A DNA stretch of 64,000 nucleotides. Source: Saprospirales bacterium GYS_P2D. Lineage in GTDB: Bacteria > Bacteroidota > Bacteroidia > Chitinophagales > Saprospiraceae. Location: the NCBI GenBank assembly GCA_009833045.1, contig WUUP01000002.1, forward strand, positions 248,001 to 312,000, written 5' to 3'. The position numbers and the translations under genes were made by a program. The notes under the pieces are model-generated. The model was not told where the DNA came from and made no database searches. It saw only the letters and a program-made list of their open reading frames with translations. This document shows, one piece after another, positions 52,866 through 62,204 of the stretch; the first letter of the stretch is position 1; each line of letters opens with the position of its first letter.

Positions 52866-54929
52866 ATGGAACATTTACACCATAAACATTCAAAAGATAC
52901 TGGTCATCAAAAACATGAAATGAAAGGTCACGAACACCACAAAGACCATGATGACCATTCCACCCATAAAGGACATGGCGAACACAATCATCATGACCAC
53001 CACCGCATGATGATTGAGGATTTTAAAAAGCGGTTTTGGGTATCATTAATTCTTACGCTGCCAGTCCTATTATTATCACCAATGATACAAAATTGGTTGG
53101 GCTTAGATTGGTCTTTTACAGGTGATAAATACGTATTGTTTGCGTTGTCAAGCATCATATATTTTTATGGCGGCTATCCCTTTTTAAAAGGCTTATTTGA
53201 GGAGTTGGGGAAGAAAGCCCCTGGAATGATGACGCTAATTGCAGTCGCTATTTCTGCTGCATATTTGTATAGCTCCGCAGTCGTTTTCGGCTTAGAAGGG
53301 AAAACCTTTTTCTGGGAATTGGCTACTTTGATTGTGGTAATGTTGTTGGGGCATTGGTTGGAAATGCGTTCAGTTTTAGGAGCAAGTAAAGCCCTTGAAG
53401 CATTGGCAGCTTTAATGCCTGACGAAGCTAATTTGGTACATGATGACCATATAATGAAGGTCAAAGTAAGTGAACTCAAAACAGGGGATACCATTCTTGT
53501 CAAGCCAGGTGAAAAAGTCCCTGCCGATGGTATTATCATCGAAGGGAATAGTGACCTCAATGAAAGTATGCTCACAGGTGAAAGCAAACCCGTCAGTAAA
53601 TCAAAAGGTAATGAAGTTATTGGCGGAGCAATCAATGGAAGCGGAGCAATCAAAGTAAAAATAAAAGGAACAGGCAAAGATACCTACCTGTCCAAAGTCA
53701 TCAAGATGGTACAGGATGCACAAGGGCAAAAATCAAAGACACAGCGATTGGCTGATAAAGCAGCTTTTTGGCTAACTATAATTGCTCTGGTAGCAGGATT
53801 CGGAACATTTGCCGTATGGCTTGCAATGGGCAGAGAACTTTCTTTCGCATTGGAGCGCATGGTAACAGTCATGGTTATTTGCTGCCCTCACGCATTGGGA
53901 TTGGCGATTCCATTGGTCGCTGCCATTTCAACCAGTATTTCTGCAAAGAATGGTTTACTAATCCGTAACCGTACTGCCTTTGAAAACTCCCGTAATATTT
54001 CCACTATCGTTTTTGACAAAACGGGTACATTGACCAAAGGCTCTCACGAAGTCGTCAGAGTTGTTTCCCTTTCAGAAAATTATACGCAAAACGATATTTT
54101 ACAATATGCGGCATCAGTAGAAAGTCCATCCGAACACCACATCAGCAAAGGACTTCAAAGGAAAGCGAAAGCTGAAAATATAGACTTGTTTAAAGTAGAA
54201 GATTTTGAATACCAATCGGGGGTTGGTGTAAGTGGAAAAGTAAATGGGAAAGAAGTCAAGGGTGGCGGTTTTGTCCTATTGGAAAATTTGAATATTACCC
54301 CACCAGAAGATAAAGACGAGGGAATTGAAACCAAGATTTTTCTCATCATTGACAATGAATTAGTTGGCTTTATCACTTTCGCCGATGAAATCAGAGAAAG
54401 CTCTTTTGGTGCTATCAAGACCCTGCAAGACAATGGAATAAAAGTCTCACTACTTACGGGCGACAATGAAAAAGTAGCTGCTGCTGTTGCCAAAAAGTTG
54501 CACATGGATGACTACATGGCGGAGGTCTTACCCGATGAAAAATTAGATAAAATCAAAGACCTCCAAGAAAAAGGGGAATTCGTTGCCATGACTGGTGATG
54601 GTGTAAATGATGCCCCTGCACTTGCACAAGCTGATGTGGGCATTGCTATCGGCTCTGGTACAGATGTCGCAGCCGAAACTGCTGATATTGTTTTAGTGGA
54701 TAGCGACCCAAAGGACATTGCCAATTTGATTTTATTTGGCAGAGCAACCTATCGTAAGATGGTTCAAAATTTAGCCTGGGCAACTGGCTATAATTTAATT
54801 GCTCTACCACTTGCTACGGGTTTTATTCCTGGACTAATGATTAGCCCTGCTTTTGGTGCTGCGCTGATGAGTATTAGCACCATAATATGTGCTATTAATG
54901 CTCAAATGCTGAGAGCTCAATTAAATTAA
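52866..54929 (+). CDS. copB: Copper-translocating P-type ATPase, P1B-3 (CPH) type
   Basis: A 687-residue ATPase. The N-terminal 55 residues are His-rich (HHKHSK...HHHHDHH-like), as in CopB-type pumps. The membrane metal motif is 'CCPHALGLAIP' (CPH rather than CPC), marking the P1B-3 group associated with Cu(II)/Ag. The phosphorylation site is 'DKTGTLTKG', 'LTGDNEKVAAAVAKKLHMDDYMAEVLPDEK' and 'TGDGVNDAPALAQADVGIAIGSGTDVAAETADIVL' give the nucleotide and Mg2+ loops, and 'SEHHI' is the HP-like element. It exports copper across the inner membrane and ends the island. Confidence 0.95.
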   Translation: MEHLHHKHSKDTGHQKHEMKGHEHHKDHDDHSTHKGHGEHNHHDHHRMMIEDFKKRFWVSLILTLPVLLLSPMIQNWLGLDWSFTGDKYVLFALSSIIYFYGGYPFLKGLFEELGKKAPGMMTLIAVAISAAYLYSSAVVFGLEGKTFFWELATLIVVMLLGHWLEMRSVLGASKALEALAALMPDEANLVHDDHIMKVKVSELKTGDTILVKPGEKVPADGIIIEGNSDLNESMLTGESKPVSKSKGNEVIGGAINGSGAIKVKIKGTGKDTYLSKVIKMVQDAQGQKSKTQRLADKAAFWLTIIALVAGFGTFAVWLAMGRELSFALERMVTVMVICCPHALGLAIPLVAAISTSISAKNGLLIRNRTAFENSRNISTIVFDKTGTLTKGSHEVVRVVSLSENYTQNDILQYAASVESPSEHHISKGLQRKAKAENIDLFKVEDFEYQSGVGVSGKVNGKEVKGGGFVLLENLNITPPEDKDEGIETKIFLIIDNELVGFITFADEIRESSFGAIKTLQDNGIKVSLLTGDNEKVAAAVAKKLHMDDYMAEVLPDEKLDKIKDLQEKGEFVAMTGDGVNDAPALAQADVGIAIGSGTDVAAETADIVLVDSDPKDIANLILFGRATYRKMVQNLAWATGYNLIALPLATGFIPGLMISPAFGAALMSISTIICAINAQMLRAQLN

Positions 54930-55009
54930 GAGACATTTTTGATATTAGGAGTATTAATTTTTATGCTGATACCTTGATAAATAAAGGAGCGATATTATTA
55001 TTGAAATAA

Positions 55010-56011
55010 TCATTTAATCTCCAAGATCTCTCTCCATACATTTTCATCTATCTGAATTCCCTCTCGTAGCTGTCGCTCTCTGATTTGCTGTGAGCCTTCA
55101 CCAGGATATCGCACTTGCTGACCTGCGATGGTGGGAGATTCTTTGATATATACCATCATTTGCTCTGCGATACCCTGAATTTGATCAGATGAATGCAGAC
55201 GAGCAGGATCAATGCAGATGAATATCTGAGTCACTCCTGTCTCAACCTTTTCTTGACCTATATCTGCGGTAGTCTGACCACCAGATATTATGGCTCCTAC
55301 CAAGTCCAGCATCATCGATAGTCCAGCCCCTTTCCAGAGACCGATAGGTAGTGGCAGACCACTATGCAATATATCAGTTGGCTCTTTGGTCAGCTGCCCA
55401 TCTTTATCAAATCCACCATCGTAAGGAAGTAGTCGTCCCTCCCTCTCATATGTCTCCATTTTGCCATAGCTGTAGAGTGACATCGACATATCCAAAACTA
55501 TCGGATCGGGCTCGTGAGGTACCGCAATGATCAGTGGATTGTTGCCCACTCGGGACTCTGCGCCTCCCCAAAGTGGCATATTGGGAGTGGTATTGCTCCA
55601 GCAGATGCAGATTTTGCCATGCTTAGCAGCTATTCGTCCATAGTTGCCTCCACGCATCCAGTGATTAGTATTCGCCAGTGCGACACAAGCTATCCCATGC
55701 TCTTTGGCCAGATCAACTGCTCTGAGCACTGCCTTGTAGGCATTGTTTGGTCCGCTACCTCTATGTCCGTCCCATTGCTCGATAGCTCCGATAGATTGTG
55801 TCAGAGAGGGCTGAGCATTGAGCTGAATGACTTCACCATCGATGAGGTCGCAGTACAGCTTGAATCGATTAATACCATGTGATGATACGCCATCCAATGT
55901 CGCTGTCGCAAACAACTGAGCACATACCTCAGCATCCTCCGACACCATACCTTTAAGCAATAGCTTATCCAAAAGTACCGACCTTAGCTCCTCAAATTCA
56001 ATCTTAATCAT
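55010..56011 (-). CDS. Ldh-family (malate/L-lactate/ureidoglycolate) dehydrogenase
   Basis: A 333-residue NAD(P)-dependent oxidoreductase of the Ldh family. 'VSSHGINRFKLYCDLIDGEVIQLNAQPSL', 'GHRGSGPNNAYKAVLRAVDLAKEHGIACVALANTNHWMRGGNYGRIAAKHGKICICWSNTTPNMPLWGG' and 'RVGNNPLIIAVPHE' are the family pattern with the catalytic His in NTNHWM. 'GLPLPIGLWKGAGLSMMLDLVGAIISGG' follows. Known members act on malate, ureidoglycolate or 2,3-diketogulonate; the substrate here is unknown. It is outside the AT-rich block and points back toward it. Confidence 0.92.
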   Translation of the reverse strand: MIKIEFEELRSVLLDKLLLKGMVSEDAEVCAQLFATATLDGVSSHGINRFKLYCDLIDGEVIQLNAQPSLTQSIGAIEQWDGHRGSGPNNAYKAVLRAVDLAKEHGIACVALANTNHWMRGGNYGRIAAKHGKICICWSNTTPNMPLWGGAESRVGNNPLIIAVPHEPDPIVLDMSMSLYSYGKMETYEREGRLLPYDGGFDKDGQLTKEPTDILHSGLPLPIGLWKGAGLSMMLDLVGAIISGGQTTADIGQEKVETGVTQIFICIDPARLHSSDQIQGIAEQMMVYIKESPTIAGQQVRYPGEGSQQIRERQLREGIQIDENVWREILEIK

Positions 56012-56105
56012 AGGCTCTAAATTACGCAGTCTTAGTTGTTCTTTTGCGAGATATCTACGACGATAATTATAGATGACGAATGAATCATTTTCTATTTTGC
56101 ATCAT

Positions 56106-56612
56106 ATGAATAAAGAGCTCACTGCCGAGGATATCATCACACATTTAGATTTGGAGCCCTTGGAGCCAGAGGGAGGCTACTTTCGGAGAGTATATACTGG
56201 ACCTGATCTCCGAGCAGACTATTGGGCGACAGGACATCCGACAGAGCGACCCGTCTATAGCAGCATCTACTATCTACTGACTCCAGAGACTCACTCCCGG
56301 GTTCACCGGCTGCGGACTGACGAGATCTATCACTTTTATCTGGGTGACCCTGTGGAGCTCTATGCTGTTGATGGCGATATGCGAGCGTCCATGACATTAC
56401 TCGGCCAAAATATTCTCGCCTCTGAGCAGCTCAGCTATCGAGTACCAGAAGGCATGTGGCAGGGCAGTCGACTGGCTCATGGAGGACAATATGCACTACT
56501 TGGTACGACTATGGCACCAGCATTTGATTTTGATGATTTTGAGCTATCAGATAGGGCTCAGTGGCCAAAAAATGAAGATCCGATCTGGCAAGTCATTGAG
56601 GCATTGCGGTAA
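56106..56612 (+). CDS. DUF985 cupin-domain protein
   Basis: A 168-residue cupin. 'EDIITHLDLEPLEPEGGYFRRVYTGPD' opens it, 'RPVYSSIYYLLTPETHSRVHRLRTDEIYHFYLGDPVELYAVD' gives the first cupin motif with HxxxxDExxHFY, and 'WQGSRLAHGGQYALLGTTMAPAFDFDDFEL' the second. Single-domain cupins of this family are of unknown function. ATG 56106 is preferred as the family begins just before this sequence; an ATG at 56073 adds 11 residues. Confidence 0.85.
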   Translation: MNKELTAEDIITHLDLEPLEPEGGYFRRVYTGPDLRADYWATGHPTERPVYSSIYYLLTPETHSRVHRLRTDEIYHFYLGDPVELYAVDGDMRASMTLLGQNILASEQLSYRVPEGMWQGSRLAHGGQYALLGTTMAPAFDFDDFELSDRAQWPKNEDPIWQVIEALR

Positions 56613-57009
56613 GTAGCTACTATACGATCTTATTATGATGTAGATGGATACTGCGCCGAACCCAATCGAATCGCTCCACCATACTGTTATGCCTTATTAC
56701 TGTCATCTCGACCATCGGGAGAGATACTGTGACATCGAAGGACATGCACCGAGCTGCAGGAGAAAACACAAAGTACAAGAAGTAATGTCTCTTTCTTTCT
56801 GCTTTCGAATTTCCTTTCTTTCTACTTTCGCCCCCTCCGCCCTTCGGGCACCTCCCTTAAAATGGAGGACTGATCTTGTGCTCGATACTCGCTACTCGAC
56901 TCTCAATACTCATGTCGACAGGAAGATGAGTTCGATGGTGGAGAAAAGGCACTTTATACTACCCCACTCTCACCCATCGCAGGATGTGTTCCACTATTGC
57001 GATAAACAC
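56613..57009. repeat. Mosaic intergenic repeat region (second site)
   Basis: No gene is supported in this 397-bp gap. At 56700-56742 lies the REP-like word GTCATCTCGAC...GGGAGAGATACTGTGACATCG, which also occurs at 58633-58672. At 56832-56958 lies an inverted, partial copy of the 144-bp unit from 42.9 kb (CCCTCCGCCCTTCGGGCACC, then 'AAAATGGAGGA', 'CTCGATACTCGCTACTCGAC', 'GACAGGAAGATGAGTTCGATGG'). Translation of the + strand yields a 125-residue frame only because of the repeat. Confidence 0.7.
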
Positions 57010-58332
57010 CTACTCTATTAGTAAGGCTTCCAAATCCTCTAAGCTTTTACCCTTAGTCTCAGGGACATATCGGAACACCCATAATAGCTGAAGGACCATC
57101 ATAAATGCAAAAAAGGCAAAAACTGGAGCTGGACCTATACTACCAAAGAGTAGAGGCACCAAACTCGGTATAATCGCTGCCAAGACCCAGTGTACTGACA
57201 CTCCAAAGGCTTGCCCCTTGGCCCTGACATGGGTAGGAAATATCTCTGAAATAAACACCCAGATGACAGCGCCCTGACCGATGGCATGCGATGCAATGAA
57301 CATGAATAGAAAAATGGGAACTGCCAGCCCCTGCCAACCAAATCCAAATGCGCAGGCTACCAATGTCAATGAAACAATATATCCTACCGAGCCAATATAG
57401 AGCAGCTGCTTTCTACCTGCTCGATCTATGAGATACATCCCCAGAAGGGTGAACAAGAGATTAGTCACTCCTACTCCAATACTACTGAGCAGTGCAGCAC
57501 TGGCCTCCAGACCTGCGGCTTCGAATATCCTCGGAGCAAAATATAGAAAGGCATTAATCCCTGAAAACTGATTGAAAAAAGATACAAAAAAGGCCAAGAG
57601 AAGGGGCTTCTTGTATTTCAGCTGAAAGACTGACTCCTGCACACCATCTGACTGGCTGTCCTGCTCTATCGCTCGCAGCTCTTCAGATACATCCTCTTGG
57701 CCATGAATCAAACGAAGTACAGAGGCCGCCTTGTCAGTATCATTCTTTTGGATGACGAGCCATCTTGGACTTTGTGGCACCGTCAGCACCATGAGAGTAT
57801 ATATGATAGCAGGGATAGCCTCGACACCTATCATCCATCTCCACGGCGTAGCGCCGACATCGCTAAGTAGACTATTAGATACAAAAGCGATGAGTATCCC
57901 AAAAACAATATTAAACTGATACAATGCGACTAATTGGCCTCTTTTATCTGCTGGTGAGATCTCGGAGATATACGCCGGTGCTGCTATCGTCGATGCTCCG
58001 ACACCCAGTCCTCCTAAGAATCTAAATATTGCAAAGAGCCAAGGATCATTGGCCATAGCCGAGCCAATAGCCGACACCGAATACAGTATCCCTATCAAAA
58101 GTAATGTCTGCTTACGACCCAATAGATCCGTCGGAATCCCGCCAAACATGGCTCCTATTACTGTCCCCCAAAGCGCAGAGGATATCACCACCAAGCCATG
58201 AAAAGTATCGCTGCTTTGCCATAGCTCTTGCAGCGCCTGCTCGGCGCCAGATATCACTACTGTATCAAACCCAAAGAGAAAGCCTGCCAAAGCGACGGTT
58301 AAGGACCAAATAAATATGCGATTAGCGCCCAT
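57010..58332 (-). CDS. MFS sugar porter (SP family)
   Basis: A 440-residue sugar porter with twelve helices. 'LFGFDTVVISGAEQAL', 'GGIPTDLLGRKQTLLLIG' (the D-R/GR-R/K loop), 'PQSPRWLVIQ' (PESPRW variant), 'QFSGINAFLYFAPRIF' and 'YVPETKGKSLEDLE' at the C-terminus all match the XylE/GlcP type. It carries a monosaccharide with H+. No sugar-catabolic genes are beside it; its stop lies at the edge of the mosaic repeat region. Confidence 0.94.
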   Translation of the reverse strand: MGANRIFIWSLTVALAGFLFGFDTVVISGAEQALQELWQSSDTFHGLVVISSALWGTVIGAMFGGIPTDLLGRKQTLLLIGILYSVSAIGSAMANDPWLFAIFRFLGGLGVGASTIAAPAYISEISPADKRGQLVALYQFNIVFGILIAFVSNSLLSDVGATPWRWMIGVEAIPAIIYTLMVLTVPQSPRWLVIQKNDTDKAASVLRLIHGQEDVSEELRAIEQDSQSDGVQESVFQLKYKKPLLLAFFVSFFNQFSGINAFLYFAPRIFEAAGLEASAALLSSIGVGVTNLLFTLLGMYLIDRAGRKQLLYIGSVGYIVSLTLVACAFGFGWQGLAVPIFLFMFIASHAIGQGAVIWVFISEIFPTHVRAKGQAFGVSVHWVLAAIIPSLVPLLFGSIGPAPVFAFFAFMMVLQLLWVFRYVPETKGKSLEDLEALLIE

Positions 58333-58818
58333 GTGATAGTTTTGTGTAAGATGATGTAAATAATACGGCTGCTGCCAAGATACGCAGAGCTAATGGAATA
58401 GAATACTACAACTATGCTTCTGTGATATCAGTGTAAAATATCTAATGCTCCAAATTTGCTCACCTCCCTGCCGGGGAGGACAATTCTTTTTTTATATTCA
58501 TTTGCATCTCGAAGGAACTGAGAAATCTTTGTTGTTAATTGCTTATACCACTTCGCAAAACAGAATTTTTGCCCATCACTACGACGTAGACGAACTCTAC
58601 GCCGAACTAAGTCCTGTGTTGTACTTCATTGTTGTCATCTCGACGACAGGAGAGATACTGTGACATCGGAGGAAGAGCGCCATGATGCAGCGTAAAGTAG
58701 AGAGTATAGGGCCATGTTGTCTTTCGGCTACCAAACCCTCCGCCTCTGGCACCTCCCTGCCAGAGAGGACAATTCTTTTTTTTAGCTACCAATCTTTTTC
58801 ATACATACACCGAACCAT
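58333..58818. repeat. Mosaic intergenic repeat region (third site)
   Basis: No gene is supported in these 486 bp. A CACCTCCCTGCC...GGAGGACAATTCTTTTTTT unit occurs twice (58459-58495 and 58749-58783), each a CCTCC/GGAGG hairpin plus T-run like a terminator. Between them, 58554-58660 is the inverted counterpart of 43431-43545, and 58633-58672 the REP-like word also present at 56700. The region before the hypothetical gene at 58819 may hold its promoter. Confidence 0.7.
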
Positions 58819-59238
58819 ATGAGCATCACGAAATGTCCCATCTATGTTAAGTCGAATTTTAGAAATTTAATCATGTATATGATGAACAAAGACCCCTACT
58901 ACAAAAAAGCGATAGCGTGGGTAAAGAACAAATCACCACAAAAACTAAAAGCCTCTATCGAAGGATACGAATCTCCAAAAGCATTCATCAATAAATCAAC
59001 AGAGGAAGAAGTACAAGCTGATATAGCTTTCTCCACAACAGGAGGATTCAGACACTATACAGATATAGCACTGAAGACTGATAAAGTACAAAAACTGGTC
59101 ACTCGATGGAAGCTACTCAGTATCATGGCTAAAATGAAAAGAGGCAAACTGCATCTACTGGCTCCGAAAGGTCATAAAATGTTTACTGAGCGCTTAGTAG
59201 ATAAGTACAATATTGATGCGATGGTATATCGTCTGTAA
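58819..59238 (+). CDS. Hypothetical protein, 139 residues
   Basis: MSITKCPIYVKSNFRNLIMYMMNKDPYYKKAIAWVKNKSPQKLKASIEGYESPKAFI begins a basic, mixed alpha/beta protein with 'EEEVQADIAFSTTGGFRHYTDIALKTDKVQKLVTRWKLLSIMAKMKRGKLHLLAPKGHKMFTERLVDKYNIDAMVYRL'. No signal peptide. The first Met could be replaced by ATG 58873 or 58882. The C-terminal half, with strand 'KLHLLAPKGHKMFTERLV', looks like a nuclease/restriction-endonuclease-like fold (a central 'IALKTDKVQKLVTRWKLL' and 'HLLAPKGH'), but this is a weak impression. It sits just after the repeat region. Confidence 0.6.
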   Translation: MSITKCPIYVKSNFRNLIMYMMNKDPYYKKAIAWVKNKSPQKLKASIEGYESPKAFINKSTEEEVQADIAFSTTGGFRHYTDIALKTDKVQKLVTRWKLLSIMAKMKRGKLHLLAPKGHKMFTERLVDKYNIDAMVYRL

Positions 59239-59254
59239 TAGCCGGCGCTATGGG

Positions 59255-59968
59255 CTATATCATCTTAAAAGATTGTAAAAGCTTTTGTTTGTAGACTCTA
59301 CCGACAGGTACTTTGTGCTGACCTATAAGGAGGTAGTTGTCTGTGAGTTGATCTATCTGTCTGACATTGACCACGTATGATCGGTGGACTCTGAGTAGTC
59401 CCTCCTGATTAGTCTTGTCTGTTACATTTTTCAGTGTTTGGCTCACCATATATTGGTGGTCTTGTGTGTATATCTTGGTATACGCTCCGTCTGCCTCTAA
59501 GTATAGGACATCGCTGAATAATACTTTCGTCAAGGTATTCTGAGACTTAATGAATATCCTATCCCCCAAGATCTCCATTGAATCGCCACTATTCTCCTCC
59601 ACACTGGCAATAGCTAACTCTATAGAGTGCTGAATATCGCTAATTCTAAACGGTTTGGATAGAAAAGCAAAAGGTTCTGTCAGCTTAGCTTTGGCAAAAG
59701 TTTTTTGATCCATATTGGATGTCAAATAGATAATAGGAATAGCATATTGATCTTTAATCTCATGTCCTAAGTCTATGCCATCGAGATCCCCAAAAATTTG
59801 TATATCCAAGAGGACTACATCCACTCGATGTAACTTCAAATACTCTAAGACAAGAGGTGCTTCATCCAGCGGTTCAGGGACTTCATAGCCCGCTCGGATC
59901 AGCTGCTCTTGTAGATCTGCCGCTATCACAGGTTCATCTTCTACTATTAAGATTGTTTTCTTTCTCAC
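59255..59968 (-). CDS. LytTR-family response regulator
   Basis: A 237-residue response regulator. The receiver spans residues 1-120: 'KTILIVEDEPVIAADLQEQL', 'VDVVLLDIQIFGDLDGIDLG' (phospho-acceptor Asp), 'IIYLTSNMD' and 'AFLSKPFRI' (conserved Lys). The LytTR DNA-binding domain (135-237) has 'DVLYLEADGAYTKIYT', 'LLRVHRSYVVNVRQIDQL' and 'KVPVGRVYKQKLLQSF'. The start is GTG. It is divergent from the TPR histidine kinase 85 bp away and is its likely partner. Confidence 0.93.
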   Translation of the reverse strand: MRKKTILIVEDEPVIAADLQEQLIRAGYEVPEPLDEAPLVLEYLKLHRVDVVLLDIQIFGDLDGIDLGHEIKDQYAIPIIYLTSNMDQKTFAKAKLTEPFAFLSKPFRISDIQHSIELAIASVEENSGDSMEILGDRIFIKSQNTLTKVLFSDVLYLEADGAYTKIYTQDHQYMVSQTLKNVTDKTNQEGLLRVHRSYVVNVRQIDQLTDNYLLIGQHKVPVGRVYKQKLLQSFKMI

Positions 59969-60053
59969 TTATTAGACTTTGTATGATCTGAGTAATATCA
60001 TCATATGTGCTATCTTACTTTTCTTTCGATCACCTGCTGTAATCTAATGAAAA

Positions 60054-62006
60054 ATGCTAAATCCCTACAAAAGGATTTTAAAAGTGACGTGCTACACTCA
60101 TATTATACCTTTTATCCTCTGCACTGTAAGTCTTCACTCTTCCCTACTCGCCCAGTCATATGATCCCATATTCTCCATTAGAAATCCATCGGATGACTCC
60201 TATCTCGACTCACTCCAGCGGCTCGCAGAAAATGAGACTAATCAAATCAATCGACTACTCATCTTAAATGACTTAGGATATTATTGGCATACACAAAATC
60301 TCACTAAAGCAGATGAAATCATTCGATCCGCTATAGACGAAGCTGAAGTCACGGGCACTCCAACTATTCTGGCTCAACTGAAAACATCTCATGCTGCTAT
60401 ACTCCTCCGAAGCGAAAAGCTGGATCAGGCAGAACAGCTACTCAGGGAAGCGATCTCGATACTATCTCCAGAAGAAAGACCATTAGCCTATACGCAAATG
60501 GGCTATGTCTATGAACGTCGAGGTCAGCTCGACTCAGCAGCTCACTATGCCAATCTAAATCTCAAACTCGGACAAAACCTTAAAAATAAGTGGGCAGAAG
60601 CGATGGCCCTCAGCGATCTGGCTGGTCTCGCTTGGAAACAAAATCGTATAGATCAAGCTATTCAGATGGGCCTACGATCTATAGAAATTTTCGAATCTCG
60701 AAATATCAATGATTTAGACTATGACTTCACCCTCTATCTGGTGGGGACTTTTTATCAGGCTCAAGGTGATATCGATAAAGCTACATCGTATATCAATCGA
60801 TCTATCGCTATAGGTGAGAGATATGGATTTTATAATAATCTGAGTGACGCATATCTCACCGAGACGGAGATCAATATTCAAAAAGGTCAACTAAATGCTG
60901 CCGCCTCCAGTGGCCAAAATGCACTCAGATATGCCCAAAAACTAAACAACGCATTCATGCAAATGAGATCCTATCTCGCCTATGGGAAAGTGCTAAATGA
61001 ACAAATGAAATACTCAGAAGCAGTCAATACTCTCGAGCGGGGACTTGCTATCGCTTCGGATAAATTTGGGGATAAATACTGGCTGGCACAGACTCATCGA
61101 GAGATCAGTATCGCACAAGATGGCATCGGAGATCATCAGGCCGCCTATCAGTCGCTGATCAAGAGTAACGACTATCAAGCTGCCTATCTGACCACCGATG
61201 CTAATCAACGGCTGGCAGAACTACAGACTCTATATGAGACCAGCCAACAACAAGCTCTGATCAAATCTCAAGAAGCTGAGATCATCCAAAAGGATACACG
61301 TTTTTATTTTTCGATAGTACTACTGGCTATTACCCTTCTCGCCAGTGCCATACTACTCATACTCACTAATAAACTTAGGAAACGAGAGCAAGAAAAAGAT
61401 CTACTGATGAAAGAAATTCACCACCGAGTGAAAAACAACCTGCAGATCCTCTCAAGTCTGCTAAGTCTCCAGTCTATGCAAGAAAATGACGAAATCGTGC
61501 AAGATGCACTACAAGTAGGTAAAAGTAGAGTACAAGCCATGAGCCTGATCCATGAACGTCTCTACCACGAGGAACTCTCAAGTAGCATCGAGATCAAAGA
61601 CTATATCGAGACCTTATGCAATGAGATCAATCAATCTTACGAGAGTAATACCAATAAGATCAGTATAAGTACTAACATAAGTGTCGGAAAAGTAGACGTT
61701 GAAACCGCCATCCCACTGGGGCTGATCATCAATGAGCTCATCACTAATAGTATCAAATATGCATTTGCCCCTCAAGAAAAGGGAATCATTGAAGTCAATC
61801 TATCCATCAATGAAAATGGCCAACTACAGCTCATCGTACGTGATAATGGAGTCGGCACTTCAGAACCAATATCCACTGTAAAGTCCACCCAGTTTGGTAG
61901 TAAATTAGTCAAGGTGCTGAGTAAAAAACTGAAAGGAGACATCACCATACAAAGAGAAAATGGATACTCAACTATGATCAATTTTAATAGATACAAGCTG
62001 GCCTAA
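60054..62006 (+). CDS. TPR sensor histidine kinase (HisKA_2 type)
   Basis: A 650-residue kinase. Signal sequence or first helix 'VTCYTHIIPFILCTVSLHSSLLAQ', then TPR repeats in residues 50-395 ('LNLKLGQNLKNKWAEAMALSDLAGLAWKQNRIDQAIQMGL' and similar), a membrane helix around 425 ('FYFSIVLLAITLLASAILLILT'), the HisKA_2 dimerisation helix 'LLMKEIHHRVKNNLQILSSLLSLQS' (phospho-His about residue 463) and a HATPase domain with N box 'GLIINELITNSIKYAF' and 'RDNGVGT'. It senses from the periplasm by the TPR domain and probably phosphorylates the LytTR regulator next door. Confidence 0.93.
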   Translation: MLNPYKRILKVTCYTHIIPFILCTVSLHSSLLAQSYDPIFSIRNPSDDSYLDSLQRLAENETNQINRLLILNDLGYYWHTQNLTKADEIIRSAIDEAEVTGTPTILAQLKTSHAAILLRSEKLDQAEQLLREAISILSPEERPLAYTQMGYVYERRGQLDSAAHYANLNLKLGQNLKNKWAEAMALSDLAGLAWKQNRIDQAIQMGLRSIEIFESRNINDLDYDFTLYLVGTFYQAQGDIDKATSYINRSIAIGERYGFYNNLSDAYLTETEINIQKGQLNAAASSGQNALRYAQKLNNAFMQMRSYLAYGKVLNEQMKYSEAVNTLERGLAIASDKFGDKYWLAQTHREISIAQDGIGDHQAAYQSLIKSNDYQAAYLTTDANQRLAELQTLYETSQQQALIKSQEAEIIQKDTRFYFSIVLLAITLLASAILLILTNKLRKREQEKDLLMKEIHHRVKNNLQILSSLLSLQSMQENDEIVQDALQVGKSRVQAMSLIHERLYHEELSSSIEIKDYIETLCNEINQSYESNTNKISISTNISVGKVDVETAIPLGLIINELITNSIKYAFAPQEKGIIEVNLSINENGQLQLIVRDNGVGTSEPISTVKSTQFGSKLVKVLSKKLKGDITIQRENGYSTMINFNRYKLA

Positions 62007-62204
62007 AGTGTATCCTGCAGGTTAACACATCTGATCATAATTATTAACACAGCGCTCACCAATGAAATGTGCTGTTCATATACTTATAGATGTCGTTTAT
62101 CAAAAGCATAGGGATAATTGAAAAGATAATTTTGACCTTTAGTGTGTCGGTGATGACCAGACTATTATAGCGCTCAAATACTACTAACAGCTAAACCACA
62201 AAAT

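Noticed and set aside
56644-57021. 125-residue + strand frame beside the sugar porter gene
   Set aside because: Made of the mosaic repeat; the middle translates as the repeat seen at 43 kb.
59234-59256. Terminator between the hypothetical gene and the LytTR regulator
   Set aside because: A short ATAGCC/GGGCTAT hairpin exists but has no T-run on either strand.
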